From Pseudomonadales bacterium (GTDB taxonomy: Bacteria; Pseudomonadota; Gammaproteobacteria; Pseudomonadales; Ketobacteraceae): a DNA stretch of 64,000 nucleotides. Location: positions 14,398-78,397 of the forward strand of contig PAPM01000002.1 of the NCBI GenBank assembly GCA_002708905.1, given 5' to 3'. The position numbers and the translations under genes are program-made. This document shows positions 44,859-53,152 of this stretch, piece by piece (the stretch's first letter is position 1; every line of letters begins with the position of its first letter). Below the pieces are notes generated by a model. It was given only the letters and a program-made list of their open reading frames with translations, was not told the origin of the DNA and did not search any database.

Positions 44859-46485
44859 CGGAGGATTGTTCCGCCCATTGCAGTCGAAGTTTTTCCAGCG
44901 TGGGATAACGGGGATCACCGCTGTCCATATTCTGTAGCAGGCCGAACAGTTCATTGGCCTGGTTGAGTCGTTCCTTGGTGCGATCACCCTGCTTGTATAG
45001 ATTAACCACGGCTTTTAAGGCATCCAACTGACAATCCACATCGGCGCAGGGCAAGCGCGTGGCCTTGTACAGTACATCCCAGGCTTCCTCATAATCCTTG
45101 ATTCCCAGTAATTCATTACCGCGTTTTTTCAACAGCTCCAGACGCGCTTCCGGAACCTTGGAAAGGTGGAAATCCATAATGTTGTAGTACTTGGTTTGCA
45201 GGCGCCGGTCAGTGCCGATCTTTTGCAGCAGTTCGGTGGCGTAGGCAGTGGAATCCGCTTCATCTTCAAACTGCAGCTTGGCCACCAACACATCCAGTTG
45301 ATCGTCCAGCGACAGCGTTGCGTCGTCTTTGAGCATGGTGCGGACGGCGCGATAGGCCATCTTGCCTTCAATCTGTTTGCCGGAGTTAAACAGGGTTTGT
45401 GCCTCTACCAATCCGCATTTCACCATCTGCGATAAATTCAGATGAAATTCGGTTTTAGCCAACTCTATCAGATTGAACGCCTCGCTGGTGGCGATCTTCT
45501 GGTCGCGCATACTGCCGTGTTTGACTTTGGACTGCAGGGATTTTGCATAACGAATATAATTTTCTGCGTTACGGAACACCGAATTCTTGGAAAGGCCGGT
45601 GGCTTTGCGGCAGGCTTTATACATGGTATCCATGTCACCGTTCAGTTCCGCCAGTCGCGCCAGCTCCTGTTGCCGCACCACGGCTTTCGGCGATTCTTCC
45701 ACGGCTTGCTGCAGTACCGTCTGGGCGGACTTGAATTTACCCTGGGCTTCCAACACCTTGGATAACCAGTCGAAGGCTTCCACGTATTTGGATTTGGTTT
45801 TAGCCAGGCTTTCCAGCAGAGTTTGCGCTTCTTTATAGTTACCCTGAAAATATTCCACCTTGCCCATACCCAACACGGCCCAGGCGACGCGCTTAATGCC
45901 CAACACGGTATCGAAGATATCGCGGGCCTCTTCATAACGCTTTTCATTCAGCAGCAACTTACCTTTGATACGGTAAGCCGGTAGTGCAAACTTGGGCTTC
46001 TCAACCGCCAGTCGATTGCAGGCTTCCAGGGCACCGTTGATGTCTTTCTTATCAATGGCGCGGTTGATCTCCCGATAGACATCCTTGGTGCGGATGATGC
46101 GGTTCAGCCGGGTGCGCAGAATCTCCAGGGTGACCGGCTTGGTGATATATCCATCCGGTTCGTATTCCAAAGCCCCCATGACCATTTCGACGGTCTGGGC
46201 GGCGGTGACCATGATGTACACCGTGGCAGCGGGAATCAGTCCGGAGTAACGTACTTCCTCCAGAATCTGTTGCCCGTCTTTGCCGCGCCCCAGTTCATAG
46301 TCGGAGAAGATGATGTCATAGCGGTTCAGGGCCATCTTGGCCAGGGCCTCTTCGCCATTGTTCACGGTCTCCATCTGCTGCACACCCATATTGGACAGCA
46401 TGGACTTCATGGAAGAACGCATCTCCGCCAGATCCTCAATGATCAGCACGCTCTTCTTGTGATAGGGAATCAGATCTAACGCCAT
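44833..46485 (-). CDS. Response regulator with a long tetratricopeptide-repeat output region
   Basis: 550 residues: receiver domain (1-130) with phosphoacceptor Asp in IIFSDYELGRG, VYIMVTAAQT and the conserved Lys in DGYITKPVTLEILRTRL, then a helical region made mainly of TPR-like repeats (about 160-540; for example RYEEARDIFDTVLGIKRVAW and YKEAQTLLESLAKTKSKYV). It has no DNA-binding domain, so output is through protein-protein contact. The kinase-like gene starts inside its 3' end. Homologues of this architecture occur in pseudomonads; the process controlled is not known to me. Confidence 0.88.
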   Translation of the reverse strand: MALDLIPYHKKSVLIIEDLAEMRSSMKSMLSNMGVQQMETVNNGEEALAKMALNRYDIIFSDYELGRGKDGQQILEEVRYSGLIPAATVYIMVTAAQTVEMVMGALEYEPDGYITKPVTLEILRTRLNRIIRTKDVYREINRAIDKKDINGALEACNRLAVEKPKFALPAYRIKGKLLLNEKRYEEARDIFDTVLGIKRVAWAVLGMGKVEYFQGNYKEAQTLLESLAKTKSKYVEAFDWLSKVLEAQGKFKSAQTVLQQAVEESPKAVVRQQELARLAELNGDMDTMYKACRKATGLSKNSVFRNAENYIRYAKSLQSKVKHGSMRDQKIATSEAFNLIELAKTEFHLNLSQMVKCGLVEAQTLFNSGKQIEGKMAYRAVRTMLKDDATLSLDDQLDVLVAKLQFEDEADSTAYATELLQKIGTDRRLQTKYYNIMDFHLSKVPEARLELLKKRGNELLGIKDYEEAWDVLYKATRLPCADVDCQLDALKAVVNLYKQGDRTKERLNQANELFGLLQNMDSGDPRYPTLEKLRLQWAEQSSDDAQTATG

Positions 46486-46549
46486 CTACCGCGCCACAGT
46501 CCTTTGACTAATGCTCATCCTATAAGTGTAGGAGCTTTACCGCGTGGCG

Positions 46550-46580
46550 CCAGCCGTTGCCTTGGGTGAGGCAACGGCTG
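46550..46580. terminator. GC-rich hairpin after the desaturase gene
   Basis: An 11-bp perfect inverted repeat (CAGCCGTTGCC at 46550-46560 and its complement at 46570-46580) with a 9-nt loop, lying 21 bp beyond the end of the minus-strand desaturase gene. There is no T tract after it on either strand, so it may be a weak terminator or an RNA 3'-end stabiliser. Confidence 0.5.
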
Positions 46581-46601
46581 TGGGGATGGAATCAAGGGGA
46601 A

Positions 46602-47510
46602 TCAGGCACCCAGATTATAGGGATGCAAGCCGAAAGCCTTCACCTTGGCGGGTTGTTGTTGATCGTGATACGACTGGGCCGCTTGCCACACCTTTTTATA
46701 GCGATAGAACGGCACCGTGGGATACAGGTGGTGGGCCAGATGGTAGTTCTGGTACATCATCAGGGGCGTCAGCAGCCACTCCCAGCCTTCCCGGATCAGG
46801 GTGGCCTGGAACGGCGCGTCCTTGTCCTTATATGTGTGCGGCACATGGGGCAAATACATAAATACCAGGCAGATGAGCCAGACCATCAGGCGGGTGGGGA
46901 TGAACCATAGAATCAGTACTTCCATTGGGAAGAATATGGCCACGGCCCCGACAATGGACAGGCCCACGGCCAGTTCGGTGTAGATGCGGGCCAGATTGAT
47001 GTCGGGGTATTGGTCACGGTATTTGTTATAGACCCAAATGTAGCGAAAATCCCAGAAAAACCATAAAAAGAGCACGTTCTTCCAGTCCTGGACCAGATCG
47101 TGATCCGGGTCCAGGGTGTCGTTGGTGAAGCGGTGATGCTGCATGTGCATTAATCCCAACAGCTTGCCGCTGGTGAGGGGCAGGTAGCCGAAGGCGGTTT
47201 GATACAGCGCCCATTCGTTGATCCAGGATTTGCTGGACACCGACTTGTGCATGGCGTCGTGGGCCGGTGTGAACAGGGCATAGTAAGCGACCGTGTTCAC
47301 CAGGCAGCCCAACCACAGGTTGATCTGATCGGTGAGGGCCAGATACCACACGCCTGCGACGATGGCTTGGGAGGCCAGCAGCAACAGCACGGTGGGCCAC
47401 GCAACCACCGGTTTCTTGCGCAGGGTGGCAATGGCTGCTTTCTCCGCTGCGCTCATCTTAGCTTGGGGCTTGGCGTTGGGCTGGATATGGGGCATCGCAT
47501 TCGATGTCAT
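46602..47510 (-). CDS. Membrane fatty acid desaturase/hydroxylase family protein
   Basis: About 302 residues from the ATG at 47510 (frame open to 47558; AGGAG lies 13 bp before the chosen ATG). Three histidine boxes bind the di-iron centre: HDAMHKS, HMQHHRF and HLAHHLYP. Several hydrophobic segments surround them (VAWPTVLLLLASQAIVAGVW, VGAVAIFFPMEVLILWFI). It would introduce a double bond or hydroxyl into fatty acyl or carotenoid-like chains at the membrane; the substrate is not readable. The AraC regulator gene lies 117 bp upstream in the same direction. Confidence 0.88.
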   Translation of the reverse strand: MTSNAMPHIQPNAKPQAKMSAAEKAAIATLRKKPVVAWPTVLLLLASQAIVAGVWYLALTDQINLWLGCLVNTVAYYALFTPAHDAMHKSVSSKSWINEWALYQTAFGYLPLTSGKLLGLMHMQHHRFTNDTLDPDHDLVQDWKNVLFLWFFWDFRYIWVYNKYRDQYPDINLARIYTELAVGLSIVGAVAIFFPMEVLILWFIPTRLMVWLICLVFMYLPHVPHTYKDKDAPFQATLIREGWEWLLTPLMMYQNYHLAHHLYPTVPFYRYKKVWQAAQSYHDQQQPAKVKAFGLHPYNLGA

Positions 47511-47627
47511 CGGGAAGGCTCCTATTGTTCTTTTATCGTGCCTGAGAATGGCATACACGGACTGTTTACAGGAGGACCGGTGCGGACGCTGAGGGGGACA
47601 TTTGCCGCCAACATGAAGGAGTGTTGA

Positions 47628-48641
47628 TCAGCGTCGGTATTCAGAGGGCAGCAAGCCAAACCAGCGTTTGAACGCGCGCCGGAAACTGGATTGGTCGTGA
47701 TAACCCAGCTGCTCGGCGATGGACTCAATGGTGTGATGGGTGTGTTCCAGATAGTACTGGGCCAGCCGCTTCTGTTCCTGGTCCACCAGTTGTTTGTAAG
47801 TACTTCCTTCCTCCCTGAGCCTTCTTAGTAGGGTGCGGGGTGAAACGTTCAGCATGAAAGCCACCTGATCCTGACCCAGCGTACGGCCCGGTGCCTGGCG
47901 CAGGATGGTCAGGGTGCGGGCGGTAAACGAGGCCTGCTTGTGCAATTTCTCAAACTGTTGCTCACATTGCTGTACGGCCCACTGTTGCAGGCTGGCATCG
48001 TGGGTGGCCACGGCTAAATCACCCACTTCCCGGGGCAGAATCATGCGATTCACCCTGTGACCAAAAGACAAGCGGCCGGGCAGGATCTCATGGTAGAGTG
48101 CGCCGTATTCCGGTTCCGGAAAGCCCAACTCAATGGTGATGTCGGCCACCCGGTCCCCCAACAGGAAGCTCAGGGTGGAGACCTGGGATACCAGCAGTGC
48201 ATCCAGCAGGAACTGGCCCACGGCATCCCGCTCCACCCGCAGTTCAAAACAGACAATCAGATGCCGGGCATCGGCGTCCAGGGTTTGCTCAATGAACTGG
48301 GCCCGGGTGGGATGGTAGCGGGACAGCACCTGCAGGCCTTCCAGCACGGTGGGGCAGGCCATGGTGGCGACACCCACCAGGCCGTGGGTCATCAGGGAGT
48401 AGCGTTCCCCCGCCCGCAGGCCCAGACCGGCATCGCCATAGAGTGCCAGGGCATTGGTGATGATCTGGTGCTGGTCCGGCCAGCAAATATAGCCTTCTTT
48501 CTCCAGAAACTGTTGCGGACTGAGTTGGCTGCCCGCCAACAGGGACGGCAGCTGGTCGTTGGAAAGATTCAGCACCCCCGCCAGAATGCGGGAGTAATCG
48601 ATGGCAAAAACCAGATCTTCAGAAGTCGATGGCCTGGGCAA
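47628..48641 (-). CDS. AraC-family regulator with N-terminal Arabinose_bd-like domain
   Basis: 337 residues. The N-terminal two thirds belong to the ligand-sensing type seen in OruR/ArgR-like AraC proteins (ALYGDAGLGLRAGERYSLMTHGLVGVA), and the C-terminus is the double helix-turn-helix (VAFMLNVSPRTLLRRLREEG and IAEQLGYHDQSSFRRAFKRWFG). The longest frame starts at a TTG (48641) with AGGCGG seven bases before, overlapping the next gene by 23 bp. It probably controls the desaturase gene just downstream, possibly in response to a fatty acid; this is inference from position. Confidence 0.88.
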   Translation of the reverse strand: MPRPSTSEDLVFAIDYSRILAGVLNLSNDQLPSLLAGSQLSPQQFLEKEGYICWPDQHQIITNALALYGDAGLGLRAGERYSLMTHGLVGVATMACPTVLEGLQVLSRYHPTRAQFIEQTLDADARHLIVCFELRVERDAVGQFLLDALLVSQVSTLSFLLGDRVADITIELGFPEPEYGALYHEILPGRLSFGHRVNRMILPREVGDLAVATHDASLQQWAVQQCEQQFEKLHKQASFTARTLTILRQAPGRTLGQDQVAFMLNVSPRTLLRRLREEGSTYKQLVDQEQKRLAQYYLEHTHHTIESIAEQLGYHDQSSFRRAFKRWFGLLPSEYRR

Positions 48642-49263
48642 TGCGTTCCGCCTGTTTGGCCATAAAGCGGTCTATTTCCGCCTGACGATTGTTGGAGGGG
48701 GTTTCCCCTTCGTGATAACGGCACATTTCCATGGCCAGGCGCTTGGCCCGTTCGGCCTGGTCAGCGTTTTCCAGTTGGGAGGCGATGCGGAACAGCTGCA
48801 GGGCACAGAGTTCGTATTGGGAACGGGCGTCTTCAGTATCAACGCCGTCTTCCCAGTATTTCTGTTCAATCTGTAGCATGGGGCGGAAGCGTTTGGCATC
48901 GCGGGCGGCGTTATAGCCTTCCTGCCAGGCCTGGGCCAGGACCGTTTCCTCGAAGGGATTAACCCGTTCCATGCTGGGATCGTATTCGGAATCCCCCAGG
49001 TCATAGGCAATGTGTTCGGCCTTTAACTGGGCCACCTTGGTGTCTTCTGCGTGCTCGCTCTGGTACTTCGCCAGCATCAGCTGTGCCTGGGCATTGCAGA
49101 CCTGTAACGCCCGGTGGGCGGAGTCGGTGATGGTTTGATTCAGTCTGGACGTGTTAAAGGTCTGGGTATTACCGGCGTGAAACAGATCATCCTGATCAGA
49201 AAATATCGCCAGATCGTCAATTTCGATGATCAGGTCCGGTTGATCCAGTTTAGGCGCTTCCAC
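48619..49263 (-). CDS. Conserved hypothetical protein
   Basis: A 214-residue soluble, acidic and helix-rich protein that I do not recognise. It starts at a GTG (49263) preceded by the good ribosome site AGGGGAAA. No signal peptide, membrane segment or catalytic motif is visible; the Gln/Ala/Glu-rich segments (VCNAQAQLMLAKYQ, FMAKQAERIAQAI) suggest coiled-coil or helical bundle structure. It overlaps the AraC gene start by 23 bases, so the two are cotranscribed. Confidence 0.75.
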   Translation of the reverse strand: MEAPKLDQPDLIIEIDDLAIFSDQDDLFHAGNTQTFNTSRLNQTITDSAHRALQVCNAQAQLMLAKYQSEHAEDTKVAQLKAEHIAYDLGDSEYDPSMERVNPFEETVLAQAWQEGYNAARDAKRFRPMLQIEQKYWEDGVDTEDARSQYELCALQLFRIASQLENADQAERAKRLAMEMCRYHEGETPSNNRQAEIDRFMAKQAERIAQAIDF

Positions 49264-49355
49264 AGCCTTTCCCCTCGTGTTCTATTTATTCTATTAATAA
49301 TTCTAACAGCCAGACCTGATTTATACAGGATTCATTTTGTTCAGGCAGTGGCCAC

Positions 49356-50330
49356 TTAACTCGGAAGCTCCAGTATCACTTTGCCTGTGGTCTGGTTACT
49401 GGCCACCAGGTCAAAGGCCTGGCTGGCTTGGTCAATGGGGAAGGTGCTGTGGACGATGGGTTTGAGTATGCCTTGTTCAAACCGGGGCCACACCTGTTCC
49501 CGCATTTGCGCAATCACGGCTGCCTTGGCGGCATCGCTGCGGCTGCGCAGGGTGGAACCAATGACACGAATGCGTTTCACCAGCAGACGGCCCAAATCCA
49601 GCGAGCCGGTGCGCCCTCCCATCAGCCCGATGATCACCAGGCTGCCATCGGTGTCCAGGCATCTTATGTTCTGCTCCAGATAATTGCCGCCAACTGGATC
49701 AAGTATTGCGGCAACACCGGTCTTGCCGGCCCACTCTTTTACTGCGGTCTCAAAATCGCCTTCAGTGCGCACATGACCACCATCGGCCCCCAACGCCATG
49801 CAGCTATCCAGTTTGGCCTGATCCCCCACGGTAACGAACACCGGGTTGCCCTGCGCTTTACATAGCTGGATAGCGGCTGTACCCACGCCGCTGGCCCCCG
49901 CATGGAGGATGGCTTTTTGTCCCGGTTGCAGTTCCGCCAGCATAAACAGGTTCATCCAGGCGGTGGCGAATACTTCCGGCAGGGCAGTGGCCTGAATGAA
50001 ATCGAATCCCGCCGGAATGGGTAGAACATGATCGGCATGACACACCACCGTTTCGGCATAACCCCCGCCTGCCAGCAGGGCGCAGACCCTGTCCCCCACC
50101 TGCCACTGGCTTACACTGGTTCCCACCGCCTTGATTTCACCGGCACATTCCAGGCCCAGAATCTCGCTGGCGCCCGGCGGCGGTGGGTAGAGTCCGGCCC
50201 GCTGCATCAGGTCGGCCCGATTCACGGCGGTGGTACGTACGGCAATGGCGACCTGATCCGCTCCCAATGGGGGCTCCGGTTGTTCCTGCCAGCTCAGGCT
50301 TTTATCTGATTCAATCACAATGGCTTTCAT
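49356..50330 (-). CDS. Zinc-free NAD(P)H quinone oxidoreductase (QOR/PIG3 type)
   Basis: 324 residues of the medium-chain reductase superfamily. Marks are AVNRADLMQRAGLYPPPPGAS at the N-terminus (the PIG3-like substrate region), GLECAGEIKAVG, the nucleotide motif ILHAGASGVGTAAIQL (A-x-x-G-x-x-G) and the lack of the zinc-ligand cysteines of alcohol dehydrogenases. It reduces quinones or related electrophiles with NADPH. Its start overlaps the stop of the TPR gene as ATGA, which links it to the TonB operon in transcription though not obviously in function. Confidence 0.92.
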   Translation of the reverse strand: MKAIVIESDKSLSWQEQPEPPLGADQVAIAVRTTAVNRADLMQRAGLYPPPPGASEILGLECAGEIKAVGTSVSQWQVGDRVCALLAGGGYAETVVCHADHVLPIPAGFDFIQATALPEVFATAWMNLFMLAELQPGQKAILHAGASGVGTAAIQLCKAQGNPVFVTVGDQAKLDSCMALGADGGHVRTEGDFETAVKEWAGKTGVAAILDPVGGNYLEQNIRCLDTDGSLVIIGLMGGRTGSLDLGRLLVKRIRVIGSTLRSRSDAAKAAVIAQMREQVWPRFEQGILKPIVHSTFPIDQASQAFDLVASNQTTGKVILELPS

Positions 50331-51577
50331 GACGGGTCGGCCTCCAACATCAGCTTTTCCTGCCGTTCTTTCTCATAACGGGCGTATTTAATCCACTGTT
50401 GAGCCTGAGTGCTGCGTTCTTCGTCCAGGGCAGCTTGCTCAAATGCAGCGATGGCTTCGTCATATTGTTTCAGATTTACCAGGCATTGTCCCAACATCAG
50501 CCAGGCGGTGGTGGTTTGCTTTACGCCGCCTTTATTCAGGCCTTGCACCAGGGCTGTGCTGGCTTCCTCCCAGCGAGCCAACTGGTAAAGCGCATTGCCC
50601 AGCATAATATCCAGCTCACCGTCTTCGGCTTGTTCAGCCGCAGCCCGCAGGGGGCTCAAAGCGGCTTCGTACTCCCGGGCCATGGTGTAAGCAGAGGCCA
50701 GGAAGCGCAGGTTGCGAATGTTGCGTTGCACCACGCCTTTCTTCATGCCCTCTTCCAGTATCTGGGAAGCTTTCTGGGGCGCACCCTCGGCAAAGTACAC
50801 ACTGGCCAGTGATACAAACTGGGATTCCGTACTCAGTAGATCCTTGCGTTCAGACAACGCCAGAATCGCCAGGTATTTATCCATTTTTTCCAACTGCGCA
50901 TAAGCACTGGCCAGGGCCAGCCAATACTCTTTTTTCGGGAACCAGGCCAACAGCATTTTGATGGTTTCAATGCGGTGTTTCATATCGTTCATTTGCGCCA
51001 GGCTGGCCTGCAATAAATTAAGCCAGGCTTCCTTTGGTTTTTTGTTCTGGGCGATGTAACTGTCGATGGCGGATTGCAGATTGGAAGCGGCGGATTTGAA
51101 TTGCTTTAATTCGTAATGACAATGTGCAATCAGCGCGTACACCTCCTCCTTGTTGTCGGATTCGTTTTCCAACCAACGGCGCAGGTGGGGTAATGCGTCA
51201 CTGTAATGGTTGCGCGCCATATACACTTGCCCGAGCATTTTGTGATTGCTGTTGCTGAGCGTTACGGGAATATCGAACTCGAACACTTTTTCCAGTGCGT
51301 CCACTGATTTACCCAGCGTGCCCTGCTGGTAATAAACGTAACCCAGCATATGCCAGATCATGGCGTTGTCGTAGGGAGAATTACTCTTGCTATCAACGAT
51401 GTCTTCCAACATCTTCTGCGCTGAGTCCGTGTTATTTTTCTGTAAAGCCGTTTGTGATGCGACAATGACTTTATAAACACGGGCGGTGAGAGAGGGACTG
51501 TCGGCATGCGCGATGTTGGCCAAGCCCGGGCTCAGAAACATCATTATGGAAATTAAAACGCGCAGGCACTTCATCAT
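50327..51577 (-). CDS. Exported TPR protein of a TonB2-type system
   Basis: A 416-residue periplasmic protein: signal peptide (MMKCLRVLISIMMFLSPG, cleavage near ANIAHA) then tetratricopeptide repeats over almost the whole length (MIWHMLGYVYYQQGTLGKSV, MARNHYSDALPHLRRWLENE, YTMAREYEAALSPLRAAAEQ). A TPR protein in the last position of a DUF3450-ExbB-ExbB-ExbD-TonB cluster is the known layout in Vibrio and Shewanella, where it takes part in TonB-dependent uptake. It overlaps tonB and the quinone oxidoreductase gene by four bases each. Confidence 0.88.
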   Translation of the reverse strand: MMKCLRVLISIMMFLSPGLANIAHADSPSLTARVYKVIVASQTALQKNNTDSAQKMLEDIVDSKSNSPYDNAMIWHMLGYVYYQQGTLGKSVDALEKVFEFDIPVTLSNSNHKMLGQVYMARNHYSDALPHLRRWLENESDNKEEVYALIAHCHYELKQFKSAASNLQSAIDSYIAQNKKPKEAWLNLLQASLAQMNDMKHRIETIKMLLAWFPKKEYWLALASAYAQLEKMDKYLAILALSERKDLLSTESQFVSLASVYFAEGAPQKASQILEEGMKKGVVQRNIRNLRFLASAYTMAREYEAALSPLRAAAEQAEDGELDIMLGNALYQLARWEEASTALVQGLNKGGVKQTTTAWLMLGQCLVNLKQYDEAIAAFEQAALDEERSTQAQQWIKYARYEKERQEKLMLEADPS

Positions 51578-52179
51578 TTCTTCAACTTGAACCGAATACG
51601 GTTTTGCACACCCTGCACTTCAACCGGTGTACCGGCAATGCTGCGGGGTTTGAAACGAAAACGGCGAACGGCATCCAGTGCTGCCTGGTCAAATGTGCCA
51701 CGGGGGTTGGCGTCCACCACGCGGGGATTCTTCACTTCACCCTGGGTACCGATGGTGAACTCCACCACCACCCAACCTTCCACCCGATCGAACAGGGCCT
51801 TGCGGGGATATTGGGGTGGCACGCGGTAGACCGGCAGGTATTCACCGTCCCCTTCTCCGATACCCAAACCGGGTTCCAATGCAAAGCTCTCCATTACCGG
51901 TTGCTCTGAAATGGCAAAGCTTTCTCCGGTAAGGTCCATTGACTCGATTTGTAACGCGGCCGGTGGTGGTGGTTCAGCAGGTTTGGGTGGCGGCTCCGGT
52001 TTGATGTCTTCCAGCCGCAGATTGCGATCACGCTTCTCGCGGATGAAGTTCACCATATTCAGCGTGTTATTGTTGGCGACGGGTACTTCACTGGTTTTAA
52101 TCAGCGCGATCATCAATGCAAACAGAAAGGTGACCATCCAGAAGGCCAGCACAAATGCAATGAGATAGCGCCGGAGCAT
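51574..52179 (-). CDS. tonB: TonB-family protein
   Basis: 201 residues that pass energy from the ExbB/ExbD complex to outer-membrane receptors. The N-terminal anchor (RRYLIAFVLAFWMVTFLFAL) is followed by a short Pro/Lys/Glu-rich spacer (KPEPPPKPAEPPPPA) and the C-terminal TonB domain (VYRVPPQYPRKALFDRVEGW, ANPRGTFDQAALDAVRRFRF). The spacer is short, as in TonB2-type proteins. The gene starts 2 bp after exbD and overlaps the TPR gene by four bases. Confidence 0.93.
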   Translation of the reverse strand: MLRRYLIAFVLAFWMVTFLFALMIALIKTSEVPVANNNTLNMVNFIREKRDRNLRLEDIKPEPPPKPAEPPPPAALQIESMDLTGESFAISEQPVMESFALEPGLGIGEGDGEYLPVYRVPPQYPRKALFDRVEGWVVVEFTIGTQGEVKNPRVVDANPRGTFDQAALDAVRRFRFKPRSIAGTPVEVQGVQNRIRFKLKK

Positions 52180-52181
52180 GA

Positions 52182-52589
52182 TTACTCTTCACTGGCCGCG
52201 ATGGAAATGGATGAAATGCCGGCTTGGCGGGCTGCATCCATCACCTGCACCAGCTTTTCGTTGGTGGAGCGCCGGTCCGCCTGCACGATCAGGCCGCCTT
52301 GCGGGTTTTCCATATGCATACGTTCCAGCAGGGGTCGCACACTGCGTTCGTCCACCCGGTGTCGGTCAATCCAGATGGTGTCGGTGCCGTCGATGGCGAT
52401 TTTAATATTGGCGGTTTCCTTGGTGGTGGCGGTCTTGGCCTGGGGACGATTGATATCAATGCCGGTTTCCTTCACGAAGGACGCCGTCACCACAAAAAAG
52501 ATCAACATGATGAACACAATGTCCAACATGGGCGTCATGTCGATATTGGCTTCATCATCCTCAGTCACGTGGGCAAACGGCCGTCTCAT
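52182..52589 (-). CDS. exbD: Biopolymer transport protein ExbD
   Basis: 135 residues from the ATG at 52589; a longer frame to 52862 overlaps exbB and has unrelated sequence. It has the single membrane helix with the key aspartate just before it (IDMTPMLDIVFIMLIFFVVTA) and the periplasmic domain (PQGGLIVQADRRSTNEKLVQV). It uses the proton motive force with ExbB to drive TonB. The start overlaps the exbB stop as ATGA. Confidence 0.95.
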   Translation of the reverse strand: MRRPFAHVTEDDEANIDMTPMLDIVFIMLIFFVVTASFVKETGIDINRPQAKTATTKETANIKIAIDGTDTIWIDRHRVDERSVRPLLERMHMENPQGGLIVQADRRSTNEKLVQVMDAARQAGISSISIAASEE

Positions 52590-53152
52590 GCGGGAGTACC
52601 TCCTGTTGTGCTGCGTGCAGCGGCGCGGGTAGAAAGCGACAGTTGATCCGCAACGCTTTGTACCTGCACTTCGTAATAACGGAGCAGGGCGCGGTAGGCC
52701 ATCAGTCCAAAGATGGCGGCACCCATTCCGGCCATGGTGGGCAGAGTGGCGCGGGAAATTCCTGAAGCCATCGACCGGGTATTGTTCATGCCGAAGGCAT
52801 TCATTACGTCGAAGATTTCGATCATGCCGGTCACGGTACCCAGCAAACCAAACAACGGGCACAGGGTCACCAGGGTCTTGATAACCGGCAGGGAAAAGTG
52901 CGCTTTATGACTGATCTCTGCCACCAGTTTTTGGCGAATCTGGCGTGCATACCAGGAGCGGCGATCATTGCGGGAGAACCAGGAGTGCGTGACGCGGTTA
53001 ACTTCCTTGGGCAGCGCAAAGCGATAAAACAGTACCCGTTCAATCACCAGCGTCCACATCAACAGCGTATTCATGCCGATGGTCCACAGCACCACGCCAC
53101 CGGCAAAGTGGAAATCCCGCACAATTGCGAAGGCTTCCATCACCGCCCACAT
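52586..53152 (-). CDS. exbB: ExbB/TolQ-family proton channel subunit (short)
   Basis: 188 residues with three membrane segments: one N-terminal (VVLWTIGMNTLLMWTLVIERVL) and two in the conserved MotA/TolQ/ExbB core (LPVIKTLVTLCPLFGLLGTVTGMIEIF in two parts, and MAGMGAAIFGLMAYRALLRYY). The LFGLLGTVTGMI motif lines the channel. This is the short ExbB2 that pairs with ExbD; the longer homologue is encoded immediately upstream, sharing one base at the stop/start (TGATG). Confidence 0.93.
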   Translation of the reverse strand: MWAVMEAFAIVRDFHFAGGVVLWTIGMNTLLMWTLVIERVLFYRFALPKEVNRVTHSWFSRNDRRSWYARQIRQKLVAEISHKAHFSLPVIKTLVTLCPLFGLLGTVTGMIEIFDVMNAFGMNNTRSMASGISRATLPTMAGMGAAIFGLMAYRALLRYYEVQVQSVADQLSLSTRAAARSTTGGTPA

